Below, piece by piece: positions 36,366-45,154 of a stretch of 64,000 nucleotides of DNA. The DNA is from Massilia sp. PDC64 (GTDB lineage Bacteria; Pseudomonadota; Gammaproteobacteria; Burkholderiales; Burkholderiaceae_D): contig NZ_FMZS01000008.1 in the NCBI RefSeq assembly GCF_900101265.1, positions 310,001 through 374,000 of the forward strand. The letters are read 5' to 3'. Below the pieces are notes generated by a model. It was not told the origin of the DNA, did not search any database, and saw only the letters and a list, made by a program, of their open reading frames with translations. How positions within the stretch are numbered: the first letter of the stretch is position 1; each line of letters starts with the position of its first letter. The position numbers and the translations under genes are program-made.

Positions 36366-36425
36366 CCCCGGCAGAATCGAAGCCGGGGGTCAGAGCGCGA
36401 AGTTGGTTTTTTGTGCTCTGACCCC
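36366..36425. repeat. Overlapping hairpins in the flhD-flhC spacer (repeat-type element)
   Basis: Two stem-loops share bases. CCCCGGC at 36366-36372 pairs with GCCGGGG at 36382-36388 (9-base loop). GGGGTCAGAGC at 36386-36396 pairs perfectly with GCTCTGACCCC at 36415-36425 (18-base loop). The two compete for 36386-36388. The second element resembles a dispersed GGGGTCAGAGC inverted repeat I associate with Oxalobacteraceae genomes. It has no clear T run, so it is more likely an attenuating or stabilising structure than a full terminator. Confidence 0.65.
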
Positions 36426-36473
36426 GAATTTTAGCCAGCAGCCCCGCACCAGAGTCGAAGTCAGGAGAACAGC

Positions 36474-37019
36474 ATGACCAAGAAAAGCGTCGTTTCGGAA
36501 GCCCAGGAAATCCAGCTGGCCATCGAACTGATCCAGCTCGGCGCCCGCCTCCAGCTGCTGGAAAGCGAAGTCTCCCTGTCGCGCGAGCGCCTGATCAAGC
36601 TGTACAAGGAACTGAAGGGCGTGTCGCCGCCGAAGGGCATGCTGCCGTTCTCGACCGACTGGTTCCTGACCTGGCAGCCGAACATCCATGCTTCGCTGTA
36701 CATCAACATCTACAAATTCCTGGTCGAGTATGCCGGCGCCACGGGCATCCAGGCCGTGATGAAGGCTTATAAACTGTACCTGGAACAGATGCCGCCGGCC
36801 GCGGGCGAAGAGCCGCTGCTGTCGCTGACCCGTGCCTGGACCCTCGTCCGCTTCTTCCAGGGCAACATGCTCCAGCTGGCCCCGTGCTCCAAGTGCCAGG
36901 GCAAGTACGTCGTCAACGCCCTCGACCTGAACAACGATTACCAGTGCGGCCTGTGCCACATGCCTTCGCGTGCCGGCAAGACCCGCAAGGCCAAAGACGC
37001 CGCACTCGCCGCCGCCTGA
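36474..37019 (+). CDS. flhC: Flagellar transcriptional activator FlhC
   Basis: A 181-residue FlhC with the zinc-binding Cys cluster near the C terminus (APCSKCQGKYV and YQCGLCHMPSRAGK, four Cys). The DNA-binding helical part reads EAQEIQLAIELIQLGARLQLLE. It acts with FlhD as master activator of flagellar and, probably, the adjacent motility genes. The GTCAGGAGAACAGC site before the ATG is a good ribosome site. Confidence 0.96.
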   Translation: MTKKSVVSEAQEIQLAIELIQLGARLQLLESEVSLSRERLIKLYKELKGVSPPKGMLPFSTDWFLTWQPNIHASLYINIYKFLVEYAGATGIQAVMKAYKLYLEQMPPAAGEEPLLSLTRAWTLVRFFQGNMLQLAPCSKCQGKYVVNALDLNNDYQCGLCHMPSRAGKTRKAKDAALAAA

Positions 37020-37039
37020 GCGGTTTTCCCTCCCGGTCG

Positions 37040-37813
37040 ATGACCCAGCCTGTCTCGCGCCGCGCATTCGCGGCGCCGTCCGTCCGCGCGCTGCTGGCCC
37101 AGGCCGGCGCTTTCCCTCTCACCCTGATCGCTGTCTGGCTGCTCGCCCGCGCTGGCGTTCCCATGTCGTGGGAGGGCGTCGCCCTCATCCAGGGCGGCAT
37201 TGCCGCGCTGCTGGCCTGGGGCCTGCGCCTCGCCATCTGGTGGCGTGCGATCGAACTCGTGTTCCCGACCGGCGTGCTGCTGGCGCGCGGCTTCGATCTG
37301 CCGCCGGGCGTGTTCCTCGTGCTATTTGTGCTGTTCCTTCTAATATATTGGTCGACGTTTCGCACCCAGGTGCCGTACTACCCGTCCGGGCGCGCCGCGT
37401 GGGATGCCGTTGCGGGCGTGCTGCCCGCGGACCGTCCGCTCGCCATCGCCGACGTGGGCAGTGGCCTGGGCGGCCTCGTGCTCGACCTGGCGCGGCGCCG
37501 GCCCGACGCGCAGGTGGACGGCATCGAACTGGCACCGCTGCCGTGGTTCGTCAGCCGCCTGCGCGCAAGACTGTCCGGCAGCCGCGCGCGTTTCGTGCGC
37601 GCCGACTACGAAACAGTGAATTTCAGTCACTACGACGTCGTGTTCGCCTATCTGTCGCCGGCCGCGATGGCGGGGCTGTGGCGCAAGGCGGAGAGTGAAA
37701 TGCGGCCCGGTAGCATCCTGTTAAGTTACGAATTCGACATTCCCGGGAGAATGCCCGACCGTCGCATTGTGACGACTAACAGTAAGAAAATTCTCTTTCT
37801 TTGGCAATTTTGA
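37040..37813 (+). CDS. Membrane-anchored class I SAM-dependent methyltransferase-like protein
   Basis: A 257-residue protein. Residues about 25-115 hold three or four hydrophobic helices (LLAQAGAFPLTLIAVWLLARAG, GVFLVLFVLFLLIYWSTF), and residues about 130-250 are a Rossmann methyltransferase fold with the SAM motif IADVGSGLGGLVLDLARRRPD and the acidic end of strand 2 (VDGIELAPLPW). The substrate is unknown. It starts 20 bases after flhC, so it is probably cotranscribed with flhDC. N-terminal anchoring at the inner membrane is inferred. Confidence 0.8.
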   Translation: MTQPVSRRAFAAPSVRALLAQAGAFPLTLIAVWLLARAGVPMSWEGVALIQGGIAALLAWGLRLAIWWRAIELVFPTGVLLARGFDLPPGVFLVLFVLFLLIYWSTFRTQVPYYPSGRAAWDAVAGVLPADRPLAIADVGSGLGGLVLDLARRRPDAQVDGIELAPLPWFVSRLRARLSGSRARFVRADYETVNFSHYDVVFAYLSPAAMAGLWRKAESEMRPGSILLSYEFDIPGRMPDRRIVTTNSKKILFLWQF

Positions 37814-37851
37814 CGGTCGCCGGGGCACTTTTACTTGCCCGTGGGCCATTC

Positions 37852-37878
37852 TCAAGCTAATCTAGTTCCCTACGTAAA
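37852..37878 (+). promoter_or_regulatory. Possible weak sigma-28-like promoter upstream of motA
   Basis: TCAAGCTA at 37852-37859, 11 bases, then TACGTAAA at 37871-37878, 69 bases before the motA GTG. The match to TAAAGTTT-N11-GCCGATAA is poor, but position, spacing and similarity to flhD unit 3 make it worth listing; motAB-che operons are often FliA-dependent. Confidence 0.3.
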
Positions 37879-37947
37879 TATTTCTCTTTGGATTCATCAA
37901 CTTGGATCCAATCCGGGCGAACCCCGGAATCACGCATCGGGAGTCCC

Positions 37948-38808
37948 GTGTTTGTCATTGTTGGTTACGTTGTAGTGCTCGCTGCCGTGTTCGGCGGCTT
38001 CGCGATGAACGGCGGTCACCTGGCGGCGCTGTGGCAGCCGCTCGAACTCGTCATGATCGGTGGCGCCGCCGTCGGTGCATTCTTCGTCGGCAACAACCCG
38101 AAGGCCATCAAGGCGACGCTGGCCGCGCTGCCCACGCTGTTCAAGGGCTCCAAATACACGCGCGAGATGTACATGGAGCTGATGTCGCTGCTGTTCGACG
38201 TGCTGTCGAAGGTGCGCAAGGAGGGCCTGATGTCGATCGAAGGCGACATCGAGAGCCCCGAGCAGAGCCCCGTGTTCTCGAAGTACCCGCTGGTGCTGGC
38301 AGACCACCACGTTATCGAATTCATCACCGATTACCTGCGCCTGATGGTTTCGGGCAACATGGACGCGTTCCAGATCGAGAACCTGATGGACAACGAGATC
38401 GAGACCCACCATCATGAAGGTGCGGTCCCGGCGCAATGTATCGCGAAGCTGGGCGACGGCCTGCCGGCGTTCGGTATCGTGGCGGCCGTGATGGGCGTCG
38501 TGCACACGATGGAATCCGTGGGCCTGCCGCCGGCGGAGCTGGGCATCCTGATCGCGCACGCGCTGGTCGGTACGTTCCTCGGCATCCTGCTGGCCTACGG
38601 CTTCATCGGCCCGCTCTCCAGCCTGCTCGAACAGAAGCTGGAGGAATCGACCAAGATGTTCCAGACCGTGAAGGTGACGCTGCTGGCGAGCCTGAACGGT
38701 TATGCGCCGGCGCTGGCCGTCGAGTTCGGCCGCAAGGTGCTGTACTCGACCGAGCGCCCGACGTTCGCGGAACTCGAGGACCACATCAAGAAGGCCAAGA
38801 GCAAGTAA
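37948..38808 (+). CDS. motA: Flagellar motor stator protein MotA
   Basis: A 286-residue inner-membrane stator subunit, with MotB a proton channel. It begins VFVIVGYVVVLAAVFGGFAMNGG from a GTG behind CATCGGGAGTCCC, a good ribosome site; the frame upstream to 37888 is not used. Four helices are visible, with the large cytoplasmic loop (SKYTREMYMELMSLLFDVLSKVRKEG) that meets FliG, and the conserved Pro pair region (GDGLPAFGIVAAVMGVV, then GLPPAELG). The motB start follows after 36 bases. Confidence 0.97.
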   Translation: MFVIVGYVVVLAAVFGGFAMNGGHLAALWQPLELVMIGGAAVGAFFVGNNPKAIKATLAALPTLFKGSKYTREMYMELMSLLFDVLSKVRKEGLMSIEGDIESPEQSPVFSKYPLVLADHHVIEFITDYLRLMVSGNMDAFQIENLMDNEIETHHHEGAVPAQCIAKLGDGLPAFGIVAAVMGVVHTMESVGLPPAELGILIAHALVGTFLGILLAYGFIGPLSSLLEQKLEESTKMFQTVKVTLLASLNGYAPALAVEFGRKVLYSTERPTFAELEDHIKKAKSK

Positions 38809-38844
38809 TGGTGCGTAATTTCCACATCGGCGCGGGAGTGCGGC

Positions 38845-39843
38845 ATGGCTGACGAAGGCCAGAAGCCCATCATCGTCAAGCGCGTCAAGAAGGGCGGCCA
38901 TGGTCATCATGGCGGCGCCTGGAAGATCGCGTACGCGGACTTCGTGACGGCGATGATGGCGTTCTTCCTGCTCATGTGGCTGCTCGGCTCGACGACCAAG
39001 GGCGACATGGAAGGCATCGCCAATTACTTCAAGACGCCTCTGAAGGTCGCCATGCAGGGCGGCACGGGCGCCGGCAACAGCAATTCGATCCTGCAGGGCG
39101 GCGGCAAGGACCTGACGCGCCGCAACGGCCAGGTCAAGAACGGCGACATCGAAGCCAACAAGAAATCGATGGACCTGAAATCCGCGCGCGAAGCCCTCGA
39201 GAAGCAGGAAGCGGCGCGCCTGGAACAGCTCAAGCAACGCATCGAACAGACGATCGACGCCAATCCGCTGCTGCGCAAGTACAAGAACCAGCTGCTGCTC
39301 GACGTGACGAGCGAAGGCCTGCGCATCCAGATCGTCGACGAAAAGAACCGCCCCATGTTCGCTTCCGCGAGCGCCGAACTGCAGCCGTACACCCGCGACA
39401 TCCTGGATGTGCTGGGCCTCGTGCTGAACGACGTACCGAACCGCATCGGCCTGTCCGGCCACACGGATTCCACGCCGTATTCGACGCCCGCCGGCTATAC
39501 GAACTGGGAATTGTCGGCCGACCGCGCCAATGCTTCGCGACGCGAGCTGGTGCACGGCGGCCTGTCCGACGCCAAGATCCTGCGCGTGGTGGGTCTCGGC
39601 TCGGCCGTCCACCTCGACCGCGCGGATCCGTTCAACCCGATCAACCGCCGCATCAGCATTCTGGTGATGAACAAGCGGACCGAAAACGCCGTGCTGCACG
39701 ACGGCACGCCGCTGGACGTGCCGGGCGAAAGCGCCGACGCTGCGGTCAAGGCTGTTGCGGAAGCGACGGGTGCCGGGGTGGCGGCACCCGTCGGGCAGGG
39801 CGGTCTGGCACAGCCGGCGGCAACGCCGGCCGGGAAGAAATAA
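38845..39843 (+). CDS. motB: Flagellar motor stator protein MotB
   Basis: A 332-residue protein. The basic N terminus (IIVKRVKKGGHGHHGGAW) leads into one transmembrane helix (KIAYADFVTAMMAFFLLMWLLGS) with the proton-carrying Asp in YADFVTAMM. A plug/linker follows, then the OmpA-like peptidoglycan-binding domain at about 170-290 (DVLGLVLNDVPNRIGLSGHTDSTP, LSADRANASRRELV, NRRISILVM). The Ala/Pro-rich tail is non-conserved. It anchors the stator to the cell wall. Confidence 0.97.
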   Translation: MADEGQKPIIVKRVKKGGHGHHGGAWKIAYADFVTAMMAFFLLMWLLGSTTKGDMEGIANYFKTPLKVAMQGGTGAGNSNSILQGGGKDLTRRNGQVKNGDIEANKKSMDLKSAREALEKQEAARLEQLKQRIEQTIDANPLLRKYKNQLLLDVTSEGLRIQIVDEKNRPMFASASAELQPYTRDILDVLGLVLNDVPNRIGLSGHTDSTPYSTPAGYTNWELSADRANASRRELVHGGLSDAKILRVVGLGSAVHLDRADPFNPINRRISILVMNKRTENAVLHDGTPLDVPGESADAAVKAVAEATGAGVAAPVGQGGLAQPAATPAGKK

Positions 39844-39867
39844 CGGGCGGGAGTTCTGGAGGATTTT

Positions 39868-40419
39868 ATGACGACAAGAAAAAAGATTCTCGGGTCACAC
39901 GTCAAGCGCCTCCTGTCGGGTGTGTCCGACCATGGCCGGCGCCACCTGTCCGAAGTCGAGACCGACCTCGTGCAGACGACGCTGTTGCTGGAGGAAGCCG
40001 TCGAGAAGCTGACGAACAGCTTCATGGTGATCCACCACGTGGTCGACTCGCGCCAGGAAGCGATCAACCGCCTGCTGGCGGGCCAGGCGCCGACGGCCGA
40101 GGAGAGCGCATGCCTGACGGGCATGTCGGGCGAGATCGCCGGCCACGTGAACGCGGCCGTGACGAGCATGCAGTTCCAGGACATGACGAGCCAGCTGCTG
40201 GACCGCACGCTGCGCCGCGTGACGGGGCTGCGCGATTTCCTGACGACGCTGTCCGAGCATGGTGACGAGATCCTGCCGGAGAGCGACGGCGACGAGATCG
40301 TCGAACGCCTGGGCAAGGTCAGCATGGCGCTGGCGATCCAGTCGCTGGAGCTGCGGAGTATGCTGCGCAAGTCGGTCGAACAGCGGCACCTCGAGAGCGG
40401 CGACGTCGAATTATTTTGA
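39868..40419 (+). CDS. CheZ-like chemotaxis phosphatase paralogue
   Basis: A 183-residue helical protein. MQFQDMTSQLLDR at 101-113 mirrors the CheZ active-site helix AQDFQDLTGQ: Asp105 and Gln109 stand where CheZ has its catalytic Asp143 and Gln147 (E. coli numbering). Overall similarity to canonical CheZ is low, and the C-terminal CheY-binding peptide is different (SVEQRHLESGDVELF). It lies between motB and the first cheY and so probably acts on that CheY. Generic chemotaxis protein of unknown role is the alternative. TCTGGAGGATTTT precedes the ATG. Confidence 0.6.
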   Translation: MTTRKKILGSHVKRLLSGVSDHGRRHLSEVETDLVQTTLLLEEAVEKLTNSFMVIHHVVDSRQEAINRLLAGQAPTAEESACLTGMSGEIAGHVNAAVTSMQFQDMTSQLLDRTLRRVTGLRDFLTTLSEHGDEILPESDGDEIVERLGKVSMALAIQSLELRSMLRKSVEQRHLESGDVELF

Positions 40420-40471
40420 TCTACGAGCAGCCGGTACAACGGCACACAGAAAAAACAGCAGGAGCATAAAG

Positions 40472-40837
40472 ATGGCAAAAACTATTCTCGCAGTCGACGA
40501 TTCCAGTTCCCTGCGCCAGATGGTGGCTTTCAGCCTGAAGGCCGCGGGCTACCAGGTGGTGGAAGCCGTCGACGGACAGGATGGCCTGGAAAAGGCAAAA
40601 CTGCAGACCGTCGACCTGGTCCTGACCGACCAGAACATGCCGAAGATGGACGGGCTCACCCTCATCAAGTCGCTGCGCGGCCTGCCGGGCTACCAGAAGA
40701 CGCCGATCCTCATGCTCACGACCGAGTCGTCCGAAGACATGAAGACGAAAGGCCGCGCGGCCGGCGCCAATGGCTGGCTGGTCAAGCCGTTCGACCCGCA
40801 GCGCCTGATCGAGGTGGTCAAGAAAGTCATCGGCTAA
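40472..40837 (+). CDS. cheY: CheY-type single-domain response regulator (first copy)
   Basis: A 121-residue receiver with no output domain: acidic pair VDDS at 8-11, phospho-acceptor Asp53 in VLTDQNMPKMDG, Thr in MLTTESS and Lys in LVKPFD. It is the Tar/Mcp-linked CheY type commonly placed upstream of cheA (sequence VDLVLTDQNMPKMDGL). A second, more E. coli-like CheY lies at 46386. ACAGCAGGAGCATAAAG provides the ribosome site. It may act as motor regulator or as phosphate sink for CheA. Confidence 0.92.
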   Translation: MAKTILAVDDSSSLRQMVAFSLKAAGYQVVEAVDGQDGLEKAKLQTVDLVLTDQNMPKMDGLTLIKSLRGLPGYQKTPILMLTTESSEDMKTKGRAAGANGWLVKPFDPQRLIEVVKKVIG

Positions 40838-40883
40838 GGGACCCCACGGGTTCCCCGCCGATCGCACCAGACGGATATTTGAC

Positions 40884-43046
40884 ATGACCATCGACATCAG
40901 CCAGTTTTACAAGGTCTTTTTCGACGAGGCGGAAGAACTGCTCGCCGAGAAGGAGCGTCTGCTGCTGGCCGTCGATATCGATTCGCCGGACCCGGAAGAC
41001 CTGAACGCGATCTTCCGCACCGCCCATTCGATCAAGGGCGGGGCGTCGACCTTCGGCCTGAACGACATGAGCGAGGTGACGCACGTGCTCGAGTCCCTGC
41101 TGGACCGCATCCGCAAGGGTGAGATGGCACTCACCAGCCAGCACGTGGACGCTTTCCTGGCCGCCAAGGACATCCTCAAGATGCAGCTCGACGGCCACCG
41201 CAACGGCGCGGACGTCGACCAGGAAGCGGTCGCCAACGTGCGCATGATGCTGCACGACCTGTCCGAAGGCGTGGTCGTGCCGACGCACCAGCCGACCGTG
41301 CCGTCGTTCCTGCATGCGGAACAGAAGCAGCAGGTGACCGAAGGCGCGCACCGCTACAAGATCGAACTCCCCGACCTCGCCAAGCGCGACGTCGATGCGC
41401 TCGTCGACGAACTCGGCCTGCTGGGCCGCGTGTCCGTCGTGCCGCTTGCCGAGGGACGCACGGCACTGATCATCATGACGCACGAGAGCCTGGACGACAT
41501 CATCGCCATCTGCTCCTTCGTGCTCGACCCGAACGACCTCAAGATCTTCGAGGCGCCCCCGCTCACGCCCGAGCAGCGCGCGAAGGAAGCGGCCGAACGC
41601 GCGCGCATCGAGGAAGAGCAGGGCTACGGCTTCTTCGATCCGACCGATCCGGTGGATGCGCCACCGTCCGAACAGTCGGAGGACGAACTGGGCTACGGCT
41701 TCTTCCAGCCGATCGAGCAGATCCGCCGCGAAGCCGGCATCGTGGCCGAGGTGCCGCCGCCGGCGCCGGTGCGCCCGGAACCGCTCGAGATCACCGAAGT
41801 GGCGGCCGAAAAGAAGGCCGCGAAGAAGGCCGCAGAGGGCGGCCACGCGCAGGGTTCCGAATCGTCGTCGATCCGCGTGTCGATCGAAAAGGTCGACCAG
41901 CTGATCAACCTCGTCGGCGAACTGGTGATCACGCAGGCGATGATCGAGCAGCGCAGCTCGGGCCTCGACCCGATGCTGCACCAGCGCCTGCTCGCGTCGG
42001 TGTCCCAGCTGACGCGCAATACGCGCGACCTGCAGGAAGCCGTCATGTCGATCCGCATGATGCCGATGGACTTCGTGTTCTCGCGCTTCCCGCGCATGGT
42101 GCGCGACCTGGCCGGTAAACTCGGCAAGAAGGTCGACTTCATCACCAACGGCGCCGCGACGGAACTGGACAAGGGCCTGATCGAGCGCATCGTCGACCCG
42201 CTCACGCACCTCGTGCGCAACTCGATCGACCACGGCATCGAGCTGCCCGCCGCGCGCGTGGCCGCCGGCAAGTCGGAATCGGGACGCCTGTTCCTGTCCG
42301 CCGCTCACCAGGGCGGCAATATCGTGATCGAAGTGGCCGACGACGGCGGCGGCCTGAATCGCGAGAAGATCCTCGCCAAGGCGAAGCAGAACGGCCTGCC
42401 GGTGTCGGACAACATGAGCGACGCCGACGTCTGGCAGCTGATCTTTGCACCGGGCTTTTCGACGGCGGAAATCGTCACGGACGTCTCCGGCCGCGGCGTC
42501 GGCATGGACGTCGTCAAGCGCAACATCCAGGCGCTGGGCGGCACCATCGACATCCGCTCGGCGCGCGGCTTCGGCACGACGATCCTGATCTCGCTGCCTC
42601 TCACGCTGGCAATCCTGGACGGCATGTCGATCCGCAGCGGCGACGAGATCTACATCCTGCCGCTGGGCTTCGTCGTCGAGTCCCTGCAGCCGGCACGCGC
42701 CGACGTCAAGGAGATCCACGGCCAGGGCCGCGTGGTGAAGGTCCGTGGCGAATACCTGCCGCTGATCCCGCTGTACCAGATGTTCAACATCGAGCCGCGC
42801 ATCACCGATCCGTGCGAAGGCATCCTCGTGATCCTCGAGGCGGAAGGCCGCAAGGCCGCGCTGTTCGTCGACGAACTGGTCGGCCAGCAGCAGGTCGTCG
42901 TGAAGAACCTGGAAGCGAACTACCGCAAGGTGGCCGGGATCTCCGGCGCCACCATCCTCGGCGATGGCGGCGTGGCGCTGATCCTGGACGTGGGCGCGCT
43001 GCTGCGCTCGTCGCGCCAGCTGTCCGACGAATCCGTCATCTCCTGA
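40884..43046 (+). CDS. cheA: Chemotaxis histidine kinase CheA
   Basis: A 720-residue kinase of the chemoreceptor array. P1 holds the phospho-acceptor His48 in FRTAHSIKGGASTFGL. A P2-like response-regulator-docking domain is at about 150-225 (YKIELPDLAKRDVDALVDEL). After an acidic/Ala-rich linker come P3 (RVSIEKVDQLINLVGELVITQAM), P4 with N box HLVRNSIDHGIE and G box DVSGRGVGMDVVKRN, and the CheW-like P5 (YILPLGFVVESLQP, AALFVDELVGQQQVVVKNLE). It phosphorylates both CheY proteins and CheB. Confidence 0.98.
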   Translation: MTIDISQFYKVFFDEAEELLAEKERLLLAVDIDSPDPEDLNAIFRTAHSIKGGASTFGLNDMSEVTHVLESLLDRIRKGEMALTSQHVDAFLAAKDILKMQLDGHRNGADVDQEAVANVRMMLHDLSEGVVVPTHQPTVPSFLHAEQKQQVTEGAHRYKIELPDLAKRDVDALVDELGLLGRVSVVPLAEGRTALIIMTHESLDDIIAICSFVLDPNDLKIFEAPPLTPEQRAKEAAERARIEEEQGYGFFDPTDPVDAPPSEQSEDELGYGFFQPIEQIRREAGIVAEVPPPAPVRPEPLEITEVAAEKKAAKKAAEGGHAQGSESSSIRVSIEKVDQLINLVGELVITQAMIEQRSSGLDPMLHQRLLASVSQLTRNTRDLQEAVMSIRMMPMDFVFSRFPRMVRDLAGKLGKKVDFITNGAATELDKGLIERIVDPLTHLVRNSIDHGIELPAARVAAGKSESGRLFLSAAHQGGNIVIEVADDGGGLNREKILAKAKQNGLPVSDNMSDADVWQLIFAPGFSTAEIVTDVSGRGVGMDVVKRNIQALGGTIDIRSARGFGTTILISLPLTLAILDGMSIRSGDEIYILPLGFVVESLQPARADVKEIHGQGRVVKVRGEYLPLIPLYQMFNIEPRITDPCEGILVILEAEGRKAALFVDELVGQQQVVVKNLEANYRKVAGISGATILGDGGVALILDVGALLRSSRQLSDESVIS

Positions 43047-43080
43047 TTTAACCGTACTTTTGCTCCGATAAGGAACCGAC

Positions 43081-43578
43081 ATGTCCACTCAACCGACGAA
43101 CAAGCCGAACGATGCCCACGACGGCAGCGGCAGCGAATACCTCGCCTTTACCCTCGGCTCCGAGGAATACGGCATCGACATCCTGAAGGTGCAGGAGATC
43201 CGCGGCTACGAAGCCGTGACGCGCATCGCCAACGCCCCGGAATTCATCAAGGGCGTCATCAACCTGCGTGGCATCATCATCCCCGTGGTCGACATGCGCA
43301 TCAAGTTCAACCTCGGCACGCCGACCTACGACCAGTTCACCGTCGTGATCATCCTGAACATCGGCGGCCGCATCATGGGCATGGTCGTGGACAGCGTGTC
43401 GGACGTGACCACGCTCACGCCGGACCAGATCAAGCCGGCGCCGGAGATGGGCACCGCCTTCAACTCCGACTACCTGACCGGCCTCGGTACCGTCGACGAG
43501 CGCATGCTCATCCTGATCGACATCGACAAGCTGATGTCGTCCAGCGAGATGGGCCTGATGGACCGGATGGCAGCATAA
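43081..43578 (+). CDS. cheW: Chemotaxis adaptor CheW
   Basis: A 165-residue CheW that links CheA to chemoreceptors. It shows EYLAFTLGSEEYGIDILKVQEIRGY, the receptor-binding PEFIKGVINLRGIIIPVVDMRIKF, and IMGMVVDSVSDVTTL. It lies 34 bases behind cheA in the same operon. The slightly extended C terminus (KLMSSSEMGLMDRMAA) is normal for betaproteobacteria. Confidence 0.97.
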   Translation: MSTQPTNKPNDAHDGSGSEYLAFTLGSEEYGIDILKVQEIRGYEAVTRIANAPEFIKGVINLRGIIIPVVDMRIKFNLGTPTYDQFTVVIILNIGGRIMGMVVDSVSDVTTLTPDQIKPAPEMGTAFNSDYLTGLGTVDERMLILIDIDKLMSSSEMGLMDRMAA

Positions 43579-43643
43579 ACAAAGCAACGCGGCGCAAGGG
43601 ACACACCCGGACCGCACGCGGTCCGCACAGCGAATCACAACCC

Positions 43644-44519
43644 ATGGCTAACAACGTGCCGCACACTACGAAGTCGGTGACCAAACAGGAAACCGGCAAG
43701 GAGTTCGACTTCACGCGCGCCGATTTCGAGCGCGTGCGGGGCCTGATCTACCAGCGCGCCGGCATCTCGCTGGCCGACAGCAAGCAGGAGATGGTCTACA
43801 GCCGGCTCGCGCGCCGCCTGCGCGCGAACGGCATCGCTTCGTTCGCGTCCTACCTCGACGCGCTGGAGGCAGGCCGCATGCCGGCCGAGTGGGAATCGTT
43901 CACGAACGCGCTGACGACGAACCTGACGTCGTTCTTCCGCGAGGCGCACCATTTCCCGCTGCTGGCCGAACACGCGCTCAAGGCGCGCGCGCGGCATGGC
44001 GCGCCGCTCACGATCTGGTGCTCGGCCAGCTCCACGGGCGAAGAACCGTATTCGATCGCGATGACCGTGTGCGAGGCGTTCGACACGCTCACGCCGCCGG
44101 TCCAGATCATCGCCACCGACATCGATACCAACGTGCTGGCCACGGCCAGCGCGGGCGTCTACCCGATCGAGCGCGTCGACAAGATGGAACAGGCGCGCCT
44201 GCGTCGCTTTTTCCTGAAAGGGAAGGGGGCCCAGGAAGGTCTCGTGCGCGTGCGCCCGGAACTGCGCCAGCTGATCACGTTCCGCCAGCTCAACCTGCTG
44301 GCCGACGGCTGGGACGTCAAGGGCCCGTTCGACGCCATCTTCTGCCGCAACGTGATGATCTACTTCGACAAGGCCACGCAGCGCAAGATCCTGTCGCGCT
44401 TCGTGCCCCTGATGAAGCCGGACGCGCTGCTGTTCGCCGGCCATTCCGAGAACTTCCTGTACGTGTCCGACGCGCTGCGCCTGCGCGGCAAGACGGTCTA
44501 CGAACTGAACCACGGCTGA
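43644..44519 (+). CDS. cheR: Chemotaxis protein methyltransferase CheR
   Basis: A 291-residue SAM-dependent enzyme that methylates receptor glutamates. The N-terminal helical domain (FERVRGLIYQRAGISLADSKQEMVYSRLARRLR) precedes the Rossmann domain with IWCSASSTGEEPYSIAM (SAM loop), IIATDIDTNVLATASAGVYP, and DAIFCRNVMIYFDKATQRKIL. The counterpart demethylase CheB is encoded two genes downstream. Confidence 0.97.
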   Translation: MANNVPHTTKSVTKQETGKEFDFTRADFERVRGLIYQRAGISLADSKQEMVYSRLARRLRANGIASFASYLDALEAGRMPAEWESFTNALTTNLTSFFREAHHFPLLAEHALKARARHGAPLTIWCSASSTGEEPYSIAMTVCEAFDTLTPPVQIIATDIDTNVLATASAGVYPIERVDKMEQARLRRFFLKGKGAQEGLVRVRPELRQLITFRQLNLLADGWDVKGPFDAIFCRNVMIYFDKATQRKILSRFVPLMKPDALLFAGHSENFLYVSDALRLRGKTVYELNHG

Positions 44520-44537
44520 CGCCCACGACACCTGCCC

Positions 44538-45137
44538 ATGGAAACGAACAGCCATTTCGCCACCAATGTGTATTACGACCGCACGTTCGACTGCGACGCG
44601 GCGAAGATCCTGCCCGGCGAGTACTACTACACGGGCAAGGACATGGTGATCGTGACGGTGCTCGGCTCGTGCGTGTCGGCCTGCATCCGCGACCGCGTCA
44701 AGGGCCTGGGCGGCATGAATCACTTCATGCTGCCGGATGGCGGCGACCCGGGCAATCCGGTCTCGGCCTCGATGCGCTACGGCACGTATGCGATGGAAGT
44801 GCTGATCAACGACCTGCTCAAGGCCGGCGCGCGGCGCGAACACCTGGAAGCGAAGGTGTTCGGCGGCGGCGCCGTGCTGCGCGGCTTTTCCGCAATGAAC
44901 GTGGGCGAGCGTAACGCCGCGTTCGTCATCAACTTCCTCAAGACGGAACGGATTCCCGTGCTGGCCGAGGACCTGAACGACATCTACCCGCGCAAGGTGT
45001 ATTTCTTCCCGCGTACGGGCAAGGTGCTCGTCAAGAAGCTGATGCAGACCCATAACGACACGCTGGCGAAGCGCGAGCTCGATTACGCCAGCCGCCTCAA
45101 GGTCACGCCCGTCTCCGGCGCGGTCGACCTGTTCTGA
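44538..45137 (+). CDS. cheD: Chemoreceptor glutamine deamidase CheD
   Basis: A 199-residue CheD that deamidates receptor glutamines to glutamates. The catalytic Cys lies in [14 protein letters not shown] and the His in GGMNHFMLP, with the [10 protein letters not shown] loop nearby. It is encoded between cheR and cheB, which act on the same receptor sites. The spacing to cheR is 18 bases. Confidence 0.96.
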   Translation: METNSHFATNVYYDRTFDCDAAKILPGEYYYTGKDMVIVTVLGSCVSACIRDRVKGLGGMNHFMLPDGGDPGNPVSASMRYGTYAMEVLINDLLKAGARREHLEAKVFGGGAVLRGFSAMNVGERNAAFVINFLKTERIPVLAEDLNDIYPRKVYFFPRTGKVLVKKLMQTHNDTLAKRELDYASRLKVTPVSGAVDLF

Positions 45138-45154
45138 AGAGAAAGGTTCAACGA

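Noticed and set aside
40827-43088. 753-codon open frame antisense to cheA
   Set aside because: Composition is that of a reverse-frame shadow (Asp/Arg/His-rich) and cheA on the plus strand carries every expected motif.
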